Below, piece after piece: positions 22,290 to 34,186 of a DNA stretch of 64,000 nucleotides; position 1 is the stretch's first letter, and the number at the start of each line of letters is the position of its first letter. Location: the NCBI GenBank assembly GCA_036924085.1, contig JAVGWX010000011.1, positions 37,327,210 through 37,391,209 of the forward strand, written 5' to 3'. The position numbers and the translations under genes are program-made. A model generated the notes under the pieces. That model was not told the origin of the DNA and did no database searches. It saw only the letters and a program-made list of their open reading frames with translations. The DNA is from Ariolimax columbianus (lineage: Eukaryota; Mollusca; Gastropoda; Stylommatophora; Arionidae).

Positions 22290-22700
22290 AAAATGTTGTT
22301 GTATCGATGTTTACAGCGAGGCTGTGATGCCTGTGCCTTTCGACCCGCCACCTCAAATTTCAGCTGGCTATTTGTGGTACCGGGTTTGCCTTCCCACTGT
22401 GATTCCAACTACTTCCACTTACTAAACACGTGAAAATGATGTATCGATGTTTACAGCGAGGCTGTGATGACTGCGCCTTTCGGCAAGACACATAATATTT
22501 CAGCTGGCTATGTTTTAACACCCGGTTTACCTTCCTACTGTGATCCCTATTCTCTTAGACGGACTACACAAGTGTAGCCTGTTTCCAGGGTCGCCGCTTG
22601 GAGGCGGAATAGGGATTTAGTCAGCTCTGATTTACTGGCTCTGATGCAAGCGATCAGCTATGAGTCACTGGCTGCTGTCAGTTTACTCACTGAGCTGCAT
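22290..22700 (+). repeat. Interspersed repeat R2, partly duplicated
   Basis: TATCGATGTTTACAGCGAGG occurs twice (about 22302 and 22440), each followed by GCGCCTTTCG-like text and a TTTCAGCTGGCTATGT-like block. The remainder (CCTGTTTCCAGGGTCGCCGC and on) matches 30.95 and 62.64 kb. Confidence 0.75.
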
Positions 22701-24080
22701 CTTCGTCCCCCTTACCTTTTCTTGCTGTGGTATGTACCCAATTACAGCAGGGTAATCTAGAGCACGTAGCCACCAAGTCGCGAAGATGTTCTCTTTGCTG
22801 TGAGAGCCAACCCCCGTTAACCACTCGGCGACCTGGTTGTTCCTATAGAGAACTCGTTGTAGGAGATGCTTGTCACAGCAAATGTAAGGGTTCAACTCTC
22901 ACAACCGCCATGCTTCAGCTGACCTAACTATAAGTGGGTACCTGCTAACGACGAGGGAAGTGAAAGGCAGCGAGGAAAGTAACTGACAACCCTATCGCAT
23001 ATAAGCTCTTGCTTAGTATACTGAAGTCTCTAACAACTTCACTCCAGGACAGAAGTTAAACTACTATAGAACAAACCTTGTTTTGGTACACTCAAGTATC
23101 TCTCGCCGCAAAAAAAAAACATCTTCGCGACTCGGTGACTACACGCTCTAGATTACCTTGCTGAAATTGGGTACAGGACTCAAATAGAACTAAAAAAAAA
23201 GACTTCATACATTTACCATTCCCTGCTCTTATTCACGTGAACACATATATTGGTCGCATACAAAAGAAAGCGGATCTGATATGAACAAAACCTGCCGCCT
23301 TCGATAAAACGATGTATACGTCTTCATAAAGCCATTGAAAAAAAATCTTTCCTTTCATCAATGCACTTTTAAAATTAAAATTCATTACCCCAAACGGCGA
23401 GATATTTGGGAGGGGGGGGGGGGGGGGGGGGCGCTGTCAAATCAAAATAATTGGATATGAAATATGTTTGGTTAATGGCATGTGTGTGTGTGTGTTGAAT
23501 TCTTCTTTTTTCTTAAACTGAAATTAGACGGTGTACGTGAACAATAAAACAGCGAATACTAAAATGAAATAGCGTCATCAAATTATGTTCAACGGAACGT
23601 TGCAAAATGGTTGTACCCTATTTTCTTATTAATGACACTTGAAGCGCAAAGACGCGACGTTTTATTTTCAAAGATGTGTTGTCAATTCTCTGGAGGACAA
23701 AATATGTCCGGAATAAGTGTGTGCCAGCGCTGCGTGAGAACAAAGGCATAATAGCAATAATAAACTAACAGAAAGTCATTACAATAACGTCTTCTTTAGG
23801 GATCGGGATCGCATGTTATTGTTTTCGCTCACTGATTGCAAGACTTGTGGTTGGCTGAAGACGGATAGGGAGGGGGGGGGGGGGGGGGGGGGTGGAGGAT
23901 GTTGTCACGCACGTCGTAAGTTTCGAATATAGGGGGTTGAGCAGAGGGCCTGCAAAGTCAACCTGTCAGGAATGTCATAAGTTGAGGGTTGAGTAGAGGC
24001 CCGGCAAAGTTAACCTGTAAAAATGTCTTAATCATAGTCCAACTGTACTTCTAAAGGGGCAGTTGCCCCTATGTCCAGGT
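22701..24080. other. No gene; two poly(G) runs
   Basis: Contains G20 at 23412-23431 and G21 at 23872-23892, and a short GT run near 23481. Frames are short and I see no coding signal. Confidence 0.5.
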
Positions 24081-24084
24081 TCCA

Positions 24085-24260
24085 GCTTTGGCGTGAGCTG
24101 GATGTAGCCAAGCCAGGAAAAGCATCTTAACAAACCACCTAACCATGCCCGGTGTTATGCCTTGTCACACAGTTGCCCCTTACGACATGCTCTCTGTGGG
24201 ACAGTTGTGCTATTCTTGCCTTGGTCGTACACAAAGACCCCGGCGGACCAGTCGGGCAAT
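24085..24260. repeat. Interspersed repeat R3, copy 1
   Basis: CTTAACAAACCACCTAACCA, GGTGTTATGCC, ACGACATGC and CACAAAGACCCCGGCGGACC recur in the same order at 43.51-43.65 kb. Confidence 0.7.
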
Positions 24261-24579
24261 GTAAAAAAAATATGAACAGCTCAACTAAAATGAAATGCAC
24301 AACTCTGCTATGCAAGACAAAAGAAGGTCTTCTGTCAATAAGGCTAATAGTACTTTACAGAAAATTCACAAGGAATCGACATCGATTACTCGCCTTTTTC
24401 GTCCATCAGATTCGGTAGATAGAATATTCGTACAATGTTCGGACATGGGAAAGCTGCACATGTTGTAGTGGAGATGAGAAACTACAAATTTATCTTCTCG
24501 AACTGGCTGGAACAAAATGTGGGTAGGAGTTGAGAGGATGGTAATGATCACACGGAAGTGGATCTGAGACGCTAGTCCA

Positions 24580-24855
24580 TTCAGGCACAACAATACTGAC
24601 CAGGACGTCGCGACACGGTCAGACATAATATACTGACCAAGATCACGCCAATCTTCTGCATGTAGCGTTTCCTGGAAACAGGCTATTTTCAAGGCAGTCT
24701 GGCTAACGATATGTGGATCGACGTCACGCAGATAAAGCCAAGAATATCATCACCACCTGGATTACCCCGGCCCACCTTCATCAGTGTCCTCGAAATGTGA
24801 GGGAAGCTCGACACTTTTCATGGAGCACAAGAGAATGAACTTACACGTTGTGGGC
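24580..24855 (-). repeat. Interspersed repeat R1
   Basis: Reverse R1, more diverged: CTGACCAAGATC, TCCTGGAAACAGGCTATTTT, CACGCAGATAAAGCCAAGAA. Confidence 0.68.
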
Positions 24856-24879
24856 ATTCAACAACAACTACATGAAAAC

Positions 24880-25560
24880 ACAATGACGAGACAGGCGGGC
24901 TGGTTAAGAAGGGATCAAGTCAAGCACAACAATACACACCAACAACCCTACAGACAATCAAAGAACTTCTGAAGACTGCGAGCAAAGAAAGAGGCACAAA
25001 TAGGTTTGGCTGAATAGATGGGCAATTGGAAAATACTAGGACAGAAATCTACAAACATTTGGCCACCCCAAATCTCAAAGACAACATCAACCTGCTGAAA
25101 GGAGAGATCAAAGGACCATTTTCAGACTCTGTACTCAATGCATACAACGTATGAGTCACTTGAACAGAATCCAACTTGAACATACTCCAGAGTGCCGGCT
25201 CTGCACATATTCCTATGAATTGTTAAGCAACTTCTTTTGTCAATGTCCAGCGCTTGCCGGTAATAGAAAAGAGCTTCTTCCTCCGAGGCCAGACAAAAGG
25301 AACGCTCTGTATGGAACTAAACAACAACTCACAAACACTTATATGGCATTGAGCTAAAGAGCAGGAGCCCACAGGACGCTCGTTCAATGACCAACCAACC
25401 AGCCATATTATAATTGATTTCTCTGTACTGAAATTACCAAGACAAATAAGTAGAGGCAGACCAAAATAGACAATAAGAAGAGAACTTGGGACAAATATCA
25501 AGGAAACATGGAAGATGTATACATAGATGTAACGGATAGGCCAGGTTTTTTAATATCCGG
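24880..25560 (+). pseudogene. LINE C-terminal remnant (family M), copy 1
   Basis: The plus strand gives QRTIFRLCTQCIQRMSHLNR then IQLEHTPECRLCTYSYELLS, FFCQCPALAGNRKELLPPRP and YGTKQQLTNTYM: the RNase H-distal region with a C-x2-C-x7-8-C tail. The 25151 frame covers only part. A second copy follows at 26.06-26.8 kb. Confidence 0.75.
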
Positions 25561-25609
25561 CGCTTATTAGTGTTAGGAACGAGCGCCTTTATCCGAGGCC
25601 AGACAAACT

Positions 25610-25970
25610 TAACTTAACGTCAGTATATGGGAACGAAGACTAACGTTTGGTCAAGCACAGCATACTGATCATGCATGTTAGTCAGGATCAGGCGAAATAT
25701 ACTGGCCAAGACTCTCGTCTCGACTTCCACGTAGTCCTTCTTGGAAACTGGCTATTTTCACGACAGCCTGGCTAACGAGGTGAGGGATTAACGTAATTCC
25801 CGTAGTAGTGAGTGACACGCAGATGAAGTTAAGCATAGCACAAGCGCCTAGAGTTCCCCAGTACATCTTCATCAGCACGCAGTGATGTCAGTAAAGTTAC
25901 GACAACCGATCCTTTTAAAGCGCACAAAACAGCAATCCTACTCATTGTGGGCATCCAACAACAACATTAT
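25610..25970 (-). repeat. Interspersed repeat R1
   Basis: Reverse R1 with TTAGTCAGGATCAGGCGAAA, CACGCAGATGAAGTTAAGCA and CAATCCTACTCATTGTGGGC. Confidence 0.78.
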
Positions 25971-26060
25971 ATTGGTATAGAAGACTCTGCAGAGTCTGTA
26001 TACAACTAGTTTATGTAACTTCACACTAATCTAAAAACTATGCGCACTTAATCTATTCTT
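25971..26060 (-). mobile_element. CR1-like LINE 3' end fragment
   Basis: ACTCTGCAGAGTCTGTATAC and the following AACTAGTTTATG match the 3' end of the CR1-like copies at 31.89 and 36.8 kb. Confidence 0.6.
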
Positions 26061-26800
26061 ATCTAATAGAGGCAATACAGAAAACGAACAACGAGAATCG
26101 GTTATCAGAAATAATAGCAGAACTAGGAAAACTCCAGATCCTCAGAGATCCTAAGCAATAGCGCTCCCATGGCTTCACTACCATTGCGGAATCACAGGAA
26201 ACGAGAGCCGACACTCTAGCAAAAAATGGTAGTTGAAATCACAATTTGATGATCGAGTTCCATACAGAGAGATCAAGAACATCATCAGAAATCAGTATAT
26301 ACACCAATGGAGAGAAGACAGAAACATAAGCAGTAGACCAGACCCAATTCACCAACAAACTACCCTATTCGCCTGAGAATTGGACGTCGCAGACTACTAG
26401 AACATCTACGCCGACTAAAGATCTCACACACCGATGGATGCCCATGTGAAACAAGGGGCCAGAATCCAGAGCACATTCTACAGGAATGACCACTCTATAT
26501 TGGAAATGGGATACCAGACCTGGCCAGAGGGTGCGGAGCTGAGGCAAAAGCTGTGAGGCAGCCGCTCTGGCCTAGTGAAGTCTATAGACTTCCTCATGAC
26601 GACTGGCCTCCAGATATAGCACGAGCAAAGATCCTGAACGCAAAGAAGAGGAATATTTCTTGACTGCATTAAGTAATACAAGTGGATCGCTGTGTAGGGG
26701 AACTAAACAACAGCTCACAAACACTTGCAGATACGACTATATGGCATTGGGTCAAAGCGCAGGAGCTCACAGGCTGATGGATCAATAACAAGCCAATAAA
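26061..26800 (+). pseudogene. LINE C-terminal remnant (family M), copy 2
   Basis: The plus strand gives LPWLHYHCGITGNE and, after a frameshift, RADTLAKNGS (26165-26235), the end of RNase H. It continues with KISHTDGCPCETRGQNPEHI and LQE-stop (26410-26490). It ends in the GGAACTAAACAACAGCTCAC segment shared with copy 1. Confidence 0.72.
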
Positions 26801-27600
26801 CCAAGGCAGGAGGACGTTATGTCTAATTATTGAAGGCCTCTACTCCACAGGGAGCTGAAAGGTTCTGACTGATTGAACTAGGATCAACTAGTGTCCAGAT
26901 AACTACCCTTCTCTATCCGTTACCATATTTACCGTTTAGATTAGTTAGCTATTCTCTTATGTTTCGTTGGAAGCCTCCTGCTGAAACATATTAACCATAA
27001 AGTACCATGCTGTTTTTATATACGTGCCCACGTCAAAGGGAAACACACTTACTTCTGCCACTATTTACATTACATTTTCAGAGTAGCGGTAGCTAGTGTC
27101 TCTATGATTGCTGACGCCAAATATAGCACAATATGTAATTACATTTAGGTTTTACAAATTACTGACTGTTGTATTCACAGAAAGTTTCTTTTAAAAATAG
27201 ATAGCCGTCGACGAGCGACCCTTTGATGGCTTGCCAGACTAAATTTTAAAAGCTGTATTAATGTAATAAGTAAAGTACTGGGGAAATTGCTATAATGTAA
27301 ATCCGTATGGTAGAATGCGCGCCAGCTTGTGTTATGTTTTTATTGTATATAATTCAGATGACATTATATAGAGCCAACCTACATTTCTGATCAAACAGTG
27401 AAAGTTGTACTGTTAATACTCCATACTTACGAATATTATTAGTCGATCCTTGATCAGGAGGACCGGCGCTGAAATCCTCTGTAGGCATAGTCAGTTTTCT
27501 TCTTTTTTTGTTTTCATAAGCCTGCAGTCCTCAGTCCCTACATGTCCTCCCAGTGAATCCCAGCAATGGAAATATACATTGTGGTAGCTTATGCATCGCA
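26801..27600. other. No gene recognised
   Basis: AT-rich, stops in all frames. No tandem array or repeat family recognised. Confidence 0.4.
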
Positions 27601-27614
27601 GATTGTCCATTACC

Positions 27615-28107
27615 GTGTGTTTTCAAGCCTTCCAACTGTCTATAACCGGGTGTTTTCAATCCTTCCAACTGTCTATAACTGGGTGTTTTCAAGCCTTCCA
27701 ACTGTCTATAACCGGGTGTTTTCAATCCTTCCAACTGTCTATAACCGGGTGTTTTCAATCCTTCCAACTGTCTATAACCGGGTGTTTTCAAGCCTTCCAA
27801 CTGTCTATAACCGGGTGTTTTCAAGCCTTCCAACTGTCTATAACCGGGTGTTTTCAATCCTTCCAACTGTCTATAACCGGGTGTTTTCAAGCCTTCCAAC
27901 TGTCTATAACTGTGTGTTTTCAAGCCTTCCAACTGTCTATAACCGGGTGTTTTCAAGCCTTCCAACTGTCTATAACCGGGTGTTTTCAAGCCTTCCAACT
28001 GTCTATAACTGTGTGTTTTCAAGCCTTCCAACTGTCTATAACTGTGTGTTTTCAAGCCTTCCAGTTGTCCATTACATTCTTTTCAAGCCTTCCAATTGTC
28101 TTTACTG
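27615..28107. repeat. Minisatellite, 33-bp unit, about 15 copies
   Basis: Unit AAGCCTTCCAACTGTCTATA plus ACCGGGTGTTTTC. 33 is 11 codons, so both strands stay open (LPTVYNRVFSS on plus, YRQLEGLKTPG on minus). AAGCC/AATCC and CCGGG/CTGTG are the main variants. Confidence 0.93.
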
Positions 28108-29249
28108 GACATTTAATGACCATATACATCAGCAATAGAAATCCACACTGAAATGATTGACGTATCACATATTATCCATTACCGAATCTTTACATGCATT
28201 CCAATGTGTCTGTACTGAAGATTTAAATGCCGCATACCCCAACAAAATGCCACGACAACATCTAAGGAGGGGTTCTAGGGATTTAGGACCACTGTGGTAA
28301 GCATCGCTTGCACAGAAGAATACAGAGAGGCACACCAAATGACAAACAACGGTAGCGCAGTGAGTAGTGCACTGCCGAGCGAGTCCAATCACCAATTGGT
28401 GCGCAATATTTGTTCAGTCGTAAAGGGCCGTGAATGGTCAGAAATCAATCAATGCCCGTCGCTGTTTTTGGCATATGCTATTGACAACCATATTCCAGTA
28501 AGTTCGATCTTGGGCTGGCCTACAAGTCTCCCTCCTGTTGAGGTTCAGGGACCGAAGTTCAATTTCAGACTATTCTCCCAGTATTTCTTGGTCTACTTCT
28601 CTTCCTCTTCCCCATGTGGATTCCATGTCAGGGCCCGTCTGGCAACTTTCTATGGGGCTCTCGGTAGCGTGTGTCCTATCGTATCTCATTTCCGACGTTT
28701 GATATATTTATCCGTGTCTGTTGTTAGCCCCTCTCCCACACGTATTCGTTCTTTACAATGTCTTGCCTGGCTATACCCATTATCTTCCGTCTACATTTAG
28801 ACGAATGACTGGTGTTTACTTTCTATTGCCTTTTGTTTGTCGTTCTCAAAGTTTATGTTTCCTACAGGACTTGACACTGGAATTAAACATGAAAATGATC
28901 AAGAAAATATGGACTGTATTCCCAATATGTCACACAGAGTGTTTACACGGAATCTTTACTTTGTACTTCTTTGACCAACAAGTACGGTGTACACAATATA
29001 ATCATGCTAAGGAACTCACCATGTCTGAGTTACCGATTACTGGAAGGAAGGCTGAGCAAAGCACTTGTCGAGCAGAATAAGTGGTGAATATATACAGGAA
29101 TGGGTCATTCCTCAGGGCACAGGATCAGGGCATAGTAGTTTGGCCTTACATATCTGGAGTGATGAAGCAAAGATGGCGACAGTCTGACCTGTGTATTCAG
29201 ATGTGAACGCTTTAGGCTGTAAAGTCTGATCCGAGACCGACGGGCTTTA
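28108..29249. other. No certain gene
   Basis: A 168-residue frame (28294-28800) and a 119-residue frame (28721-29080) have no domain I recognise. A tRNA-like word GGTAGCGCAGTGAGTAGTGC sits at about 28349 without a convincing B box. Confidence 0.35.
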
Positions 29250-29470
29250 GCAAGTCGGTTGTCTTGCGTTCTGTCCTGTCACGCTGCTCGCTTTGCAGTG
29301 CCTCGGTAATGGGTCTCTTGTCAGCAATGTGAGCACCCTGTCTGACAGGTAGAGCGGTTCGGAACAAGCAGCTCCCAGGAGGCGGACATCAATGACAAAC
29401 TGTTCAAAGATACTTTCAGAGAGACTTTGTAACGTTGCATATGTGCCCCTGACGAGCGCTTGCCTGTCCT
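29250..29470 (-). pseudogene. RT-type LINE C-terminal fragment (family K)
   Basis: Reverse strand, parallel to 3.6-3.4 kb: a CAGGCAAGCGCTCGTCAGGG block, then TACAAAGTCTCTCTGAAAGT and the TTGATGTCCGCC region. Frameshifted. Confidence 0.6.
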
Positions 29471-29529
29471 GGGTTCACTGGGATCAAGATGCTGAACAGT
29501 ACATGAGCAATAGCGGTCAGCAGCTGACT

Positions 29530-29760
29530 TCTAGCGTCATGGTCAGTGACGCAGACCCTTCTCCGCCTCCACGTGGTCATTCTGTATAACAGGAACCAAC
29601 AGGGCAGACTGGCTAAGGAGAAGAGATCAAAGAGAAGAAGGAAGGCTAACCCGGACCCCAAAAATGTCATGATGAAGTCGGATGTGTCGACAGGAGGGTG
29701 CAAATATCGCAGTCAAGCTGTAAACTACGACACACCATATTCAGTTCTCCGGACTGCATC
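29530..29760 (+). repeat. Interspersed repeat R2, 3' part
   Basis: CTTCTCCGCCTCCACGTGGT, GCAGACTGGCTAAGGAGAAG, AAGTCGGATGTGTCG and AACTACGACACACCATATTC match 62.73-62.95 kb, where this part is contiguous with the 5' part of R2. Confidence 0.72.
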
Positions 29761-29799
29761 TTGCTACTTGCAAAGCCCTTTTCACGTTTTGGTAGCAGG

Positions 29800-30055
29800 A
29801 CTTGTTTTGTTTTTTTGCGTTCGCCTTATTTCTCTATTCCATAAGGCGGCATGTGTTGCACTATGTTTTTATTTTGTGCCTGTCGGCCCAGTATATCCTA
29901 CTTCAGCATGCATTTTATGTAAGTGTCTGCTTCCTCCTGCATGTTCTAAGGGTTTGTTTTCCCGGGGTAAAGGCCAGTGCTCTGGTTGGTAAGTGAACCC
30001 AGCACCTTCGTTGTGTGAACTGTGGCACTTAACCACTAGCCCATGCCGTCCCCCA
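29800..30055 (-). repeat. tRNA-derived SINE-C, copy 1
   Basis: Reverse strand: GGCATGGGCTAGTGGTTAAG (A-box region) and GGTGCTGGGTTCACTTACC (B-box region), then a body matching 57.2-57.39 kb (CCCCGGGAAAACAAACCCTT versus CCCCGGGGAAGCAAACCCTT). Confidence 0.8.
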
Positions 30056-30389
30056 TTGGGAGTTTGAAAACGAGAGAAGAAGCTAGCCGCACAACAGCTG
30101 CTTAGGGATGTACTCATGTGAAGAGAGCCTAGATCGTGCATACTGCTGTTTCGTGAGTCACCTGTTTACGGAAAAGGCTTCAGGAGTAAACCCTGAGGAA
30201 AATCAGTCCCCCGTTAGACCTCCAATCGATTTGGCTATGTCAACATGATTAAGGAAGCATAGGACGAGATAGTGGGTATGATGCAGCGCAAATCTTTCCC
30301 ACTTTAATCTGTTCAAGCGTAAGTGACAGCATCAGAAGAACTAAAACACACACACATGCGAGAAAATCCAGACCACTCGCAGGACACGT
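30056..30389. other. No gene recognised
   Basis: Nothing beyond short frames. Confidence 0.35.
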
Positions 30390-30435
30390 CTGACTCTGAC
30401 GCCATCTTCGCTTGCGATGGCCAACGACTATTATT
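30390..30435 (+). repeat. SINE-A 3' tail fragment
   Basis: GACGCCATCTTCGCTTGCGA TGGCCAACG followed by ATTATT matches the SINE-A end. Confidence 0.55.
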
Positions 30436-30814
30436 GTACATGAATAATACAACGATGTTGAGTGCAATCTATGGATACCATATGAGGTCGGCAGGTGATA
30501 GGCCACATAAAGTTAATCAAACAAAGATAACGGTGAGCAGAGTTGTTTTCTTTTTTCGTTTACGGTCCGAGATTTGATAAACGGCCCCACATGTGAAGCA
30601 TATGTACACAATCTCTGTTCTCTGGGTTATCGAGAAGTTTCTACAAATTGGAGAAATAGGACACTCATCGGGACAACGGTTAAATGCAAGTCAAATTAAA
30701 TAAAAGTTTTCAGAAAAAAAGAAAGGTGGCGAACGAGAAGACGAAAAAGACTTGACGTTAGACGTATCTAGATCTTCTTCAGCGACGGTCATCTAAAAAG
30801 GGGCGCTGTGTCTT

Positions 30815-31070
30815 TTTTTTACAGCGAGGTTGCAATGTTTCCGCCTTTCGGACCGACAAATGTGGTTTTAGCTGACTTGTTGGGAGTGCCGAGTTTACCT
30901 TCCCCCTGCGATCCCTATTCTCTAATCCAGGCTACACTAGTGCAGCCTGTTTCCAGGGTCGTCGTCTGGAGGCAGAATAGGGTTTGGATCAGCTCTGGTT
31001 CGCTGACCCCGATGCAAGCGACCAGTTATGAGTCCATGACTGATGTCAGCTCATCTACTGTTCTGCATCT
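30815..31070 (+). repeat. Interspersed repeat R2, 5' part
   Basis: TTACAGCGAGGTTGCAATGT, CCCTATTCTCTAATCCAGGC and GCAGCCTGTTTCCAGGGTCG in R2 order. Confidence 0.75.
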
Positions 31071-31072
31071 CT

Positions 31073-31351
31073 GTGTTGCTGTGGTCGAGAGGTAAGGCAC
31101 TCACCTCTCAAAGCGATGAACGAAATCAACGTGGGTTCGAGCCCCTGGTCTCAAAGAGATGAGACCAGAATGCCTGCATTACCTCCGGCCGTCTTGACTT
31201 ATATCTTGCCACTGGCCTAATGTAGTTCGGGATTAGAGAGTGAGGTTGATTACCAGCGCAGCTTCCTCTTCACTATAATTAAGCGCAAATGACATCATTA
31301 AGACAAAACTGTCTGATGATGTCGCCATCATCGCTTGCGATGGGTAACTAA
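31073..31351 (+). repeat. tRNA-derived SINE-A, near full length
   Basis: GTGGTCGAGAGGTAAGGCAC (A box), GGGTTCGAGCCCC (B box), then the full body to GACAAAACTGTCTGATGATG and CATCATCGCTTGCGATGGG. It joins directly onto R2. Confidence 0.87.
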
Positions 31352-31872
31352 CAACTTGTGGTCAAGGTCTTTGTGACATTGTGGATACAGTTTCAAGTTG
31401 TGAATAGCGTTAATTACAGTCAATCAAAACCTGGAGAATAGAGAATTATTATTACATCATCGTACTCGTATTCTCTCTCGTAACTTCAGTGCTGCCGTTA
31501 TACTTTGTGATGAAGGGGATCCCTGAGAAGTTTGAGAAAGGTTCATTGTCATTATCGGTACAAGAACAATTAATCATGTATCCGACTTTACGAACAAGTG
31601 AACAGTACGAGCACGATAATAAAGAAAACAACTTCAAATTCAAAACAGTGTGTCCTAACAGCAAAATCGATGTATTACAATTGGTGGCAGATATATAGGG
31701 AGCTAGTATAGTCGTTCTGTTACCGTAAACATGTGTATTGTGTGTTTTTGCTTTTTTTAATTCACAAACTGTTTCTACCGCCGCATACTTCTTTTATAGC
31801 GATTGAGAACGAGGCCTGCAAAGCTGCGGTCTCATGGGACGAAGCTCACTATTGAAATTAGAGTCATTATAC

Positions 31873-32345
31873 TGGTTTAGAAAGCTCTACAGAGTCTGTA
31901 TACAACCAGTTTATTCCACTCCACCGATACCAAAAATAACTGATCATTCAATCTATTTTTGAATGCACTGACCCTGCCTCCATCATATCCTATGGAAATG
32001 CATTCCAAGCATTCACCGCTCTCTGATTAAAAAAATATTCCTGATATCTAATCTGTACTACTTGTCTTTAAACAATTTGAAGCTGTGCCTTCTTGTTCTT
32101 GTCGTCGGTTGCACTTTGAAAAACTTGATATACTATAATTTAAACTTTCCATTAATTAATTTATAAACTTGTATTAATCCACCTCGAACTCTTCTTTGTT
32201 CTAGACACTGTAGACCACTTTCTTTTAGTCTTTCCTCGTAACTATAAGTCTCGAATCCCACGATTATTTGTGTAGCTCTTCTTTGTACCCTTTCTAGCAT
32301 GCCTATATCCACCCTATGACAAGCACGGTCCACCTGAACACAGTA
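31873..32345 (-). pseudogene. CR1-like LINE, 3' region
   Basis: The minus strand encodes MLERVQRRATQIIVGFETYS then YEERLKESGLQCLEQRRVRG and GLIQVYKLINGKFKL (32290-32135), the conserved C-terminus of CR1/L2-related LINEs. Downstream a NAFHRI-like block and 3' UTR end near 31873. Confidence 0.82.
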
Positions 32346-32821
32346 TTCAAATTTAGAGAATTGACGACGTCAGAAAATAAGAATCGACGAAGAGTATCAG
32401 TTGCAGTGATACGTTTAAAGTGGAAGCAGAAAGACTCACTGTATGTTTAGGAAATATGAGAAAGGATTGTTTAAACTGTTTCTTGTTATTACGATAAATG
32501 CAATTAATTACAATGAAGAAATCTAAAATATTACTACTTGTTAGTTTCACTGTATTGAGTATTGTACAGAAGCATTACATATCACTAGATAGAAAGAGCA
32601 TCTCACACAATAAATAATGATTGTGTTAACCCCTATTTCTTCTGGTTCGGTTTCGTGTGCTTGTTGTATGCCACCAGATTGGGCGATTCCATCAAGTGAC
32701 TTGTCAGTCGTAGGTTCTCAAGGGTTTCCCAAGTTTGTCTCGCACGCTACTTTCTTCGGGCAATGCCTTCTCACACAAGATTTGATGCAGTGGGCATGTT
32801 TGCAAGATATGTTCTAGTGTA

Positions 32822-33139
32822 GGGGGTCGCTGTAGTCAAGAGGTTAAGGCACTACCCTCTCAACCGATGAACGAAAACGGTGGGCAATCCAATTCCGCAA
32901 GTTTCAAGCTACCCTTGGTGTCACGAGAGGTAAGACCAGAGTGCATGCATCCTGATTTAGCCTCCGGTACTCTCGAACAATAGTCTTGCCACTGATACAA
33001 GGTAACTCGGGATAAGATTGAGATTGATGACCAGCGTCTTCTCTTCCTCATTATAATCCAAATACAGCGCAAATCACATTAGTAAGACAAAATTGTATAA
33101 TGTTGTGGCCATCATCGCTTGTGGTGGGCAATAATTATT
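32822..33139 (+). repeat. tRNA-derived SINE-A, full length
   Basis: GGGGTCGCTGTAGTCAAGAG start, TGGGCAATCCAATTCCGC in B-box position, CATCATCGCTTGTGGTGGG end and an ATTATTATTA tail. About 318 bp. Confidence 0.86.
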
Positions 33140-33361
33140 ATTAGTGTCTGGGATCCCCCTCTGATATATTGGCTGTGCAGTGTGTGTTGCTATCATTTTA
33201 AGCATAAGTGCTTTTAGTCTGCAATGATCTTTTTTAAGGCGGAAAATGGTAGTACACTGTTTCCTGTTCAGTCTGCTGATGGGGACTCCATTTAGGAACA
33301 TTCTTAGGCAAACGTGGACATATTTGAACCCTTTACATTTTAAATTGTCCATTGTAGTCAA
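33140..33361 (-). pseudogene. RNase H-type LINE tail fragment
   Basis: The minus strand gives SRLNRKQCTTIFRLKKDHCR then LKALMLKMIATHTAQPIYQR and GIPDTNNN. Same region as MNRREQVVVFRLRTGHNRLR in family J, from another family. Confidence 0.7.
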
Positions 33362-33985
33362 CTAGAGTTACAGCACTTAGAGAATCCGATTGATCTGAAG
33401 CCACATGCCGCATATCAACCATATCTTGTTATTTTGCTAAATTTGATTTATAAACAAGATCTATAGCTTTCAATTTAAAAATCATCATTTTAGTTTTAAT
33501 GACTTTTCTTTTTGTTAACCACGAAAGATGTCTTGGACATTAGGACGGACAATTTGTAAACTACATTTGATTGTTTGTTGGGAATCAGTGCCAGAAATAT
33601 CTCTTACAAGCGAATAGTATGACGGTGAGTAGATCATCGTCAACTGTGGCATGAACGAGAGTGCAGATCTGACAAGGTAAGCACTGGGTACAACCGTGAG
33701 TTCATTAAATGGATCTAACAAGTGTTGTTACACGGTATCCACGATAAATGTGCAATATTTCACTGTTTGCATTACGTGTTGTTTATTCCGAGTGTAACAT
33801 TACACACGTCCATGTGTTGCCGGAGCTCAAACGGGAAAAAATAGAATAGTAAATTCATAACCTGGTAGGGATGTCGCAATAGGTTTCTAAAGAGAAGCGG
33901 ACAAATGCAGACTATAGCATTCTATAGAAACTATGAGGAAATGGAAGCCCTCTTGTGCCCCATGGTCGAAGAGGAGCGGCTATTT
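33362..33985. other. No gene recognised
   Basis: AT-rich, short frames. Confidence 0.35.
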
Positions 33986-33986
33986 C

Positions 33987-34072
33987 TTGTCAAGTTTATG
34001 AAATGTCGTCAGCACGTTTATGAAATGTCGTTAGCAAGTTTATGAAATGGCTTCATTACGTTCACGAAATGT
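33987..34072. repeat. 22-bp tandem, about 4 degenerate copies
   Basis: GTTTATGAAATGTCGTCAGC-type units, the last with GTTCACGAAATGTCTTCAG. Confidence 0.8.
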
Positions 34073-34186
34073 CTTCAGTAATATTAATTATTAAATTTTG
34101 AAATTTCCTTTCAATTTGTTTAAAGTAAAATTAACTGCGTACAATGGAGACCAAAAAATAGTTGTTTTAAAAATAAGTATTAAAAT

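Noticed and set aside
27531..28151. 174-190 residue repeat proteins
   Set aside because: Created by the 33-bp array, with all overlapping frames open.
28294..28800. 168-residue plus-strand frame
   Set aside because: No recognisable domain, no splice or start evidence. Probably a chance frame.
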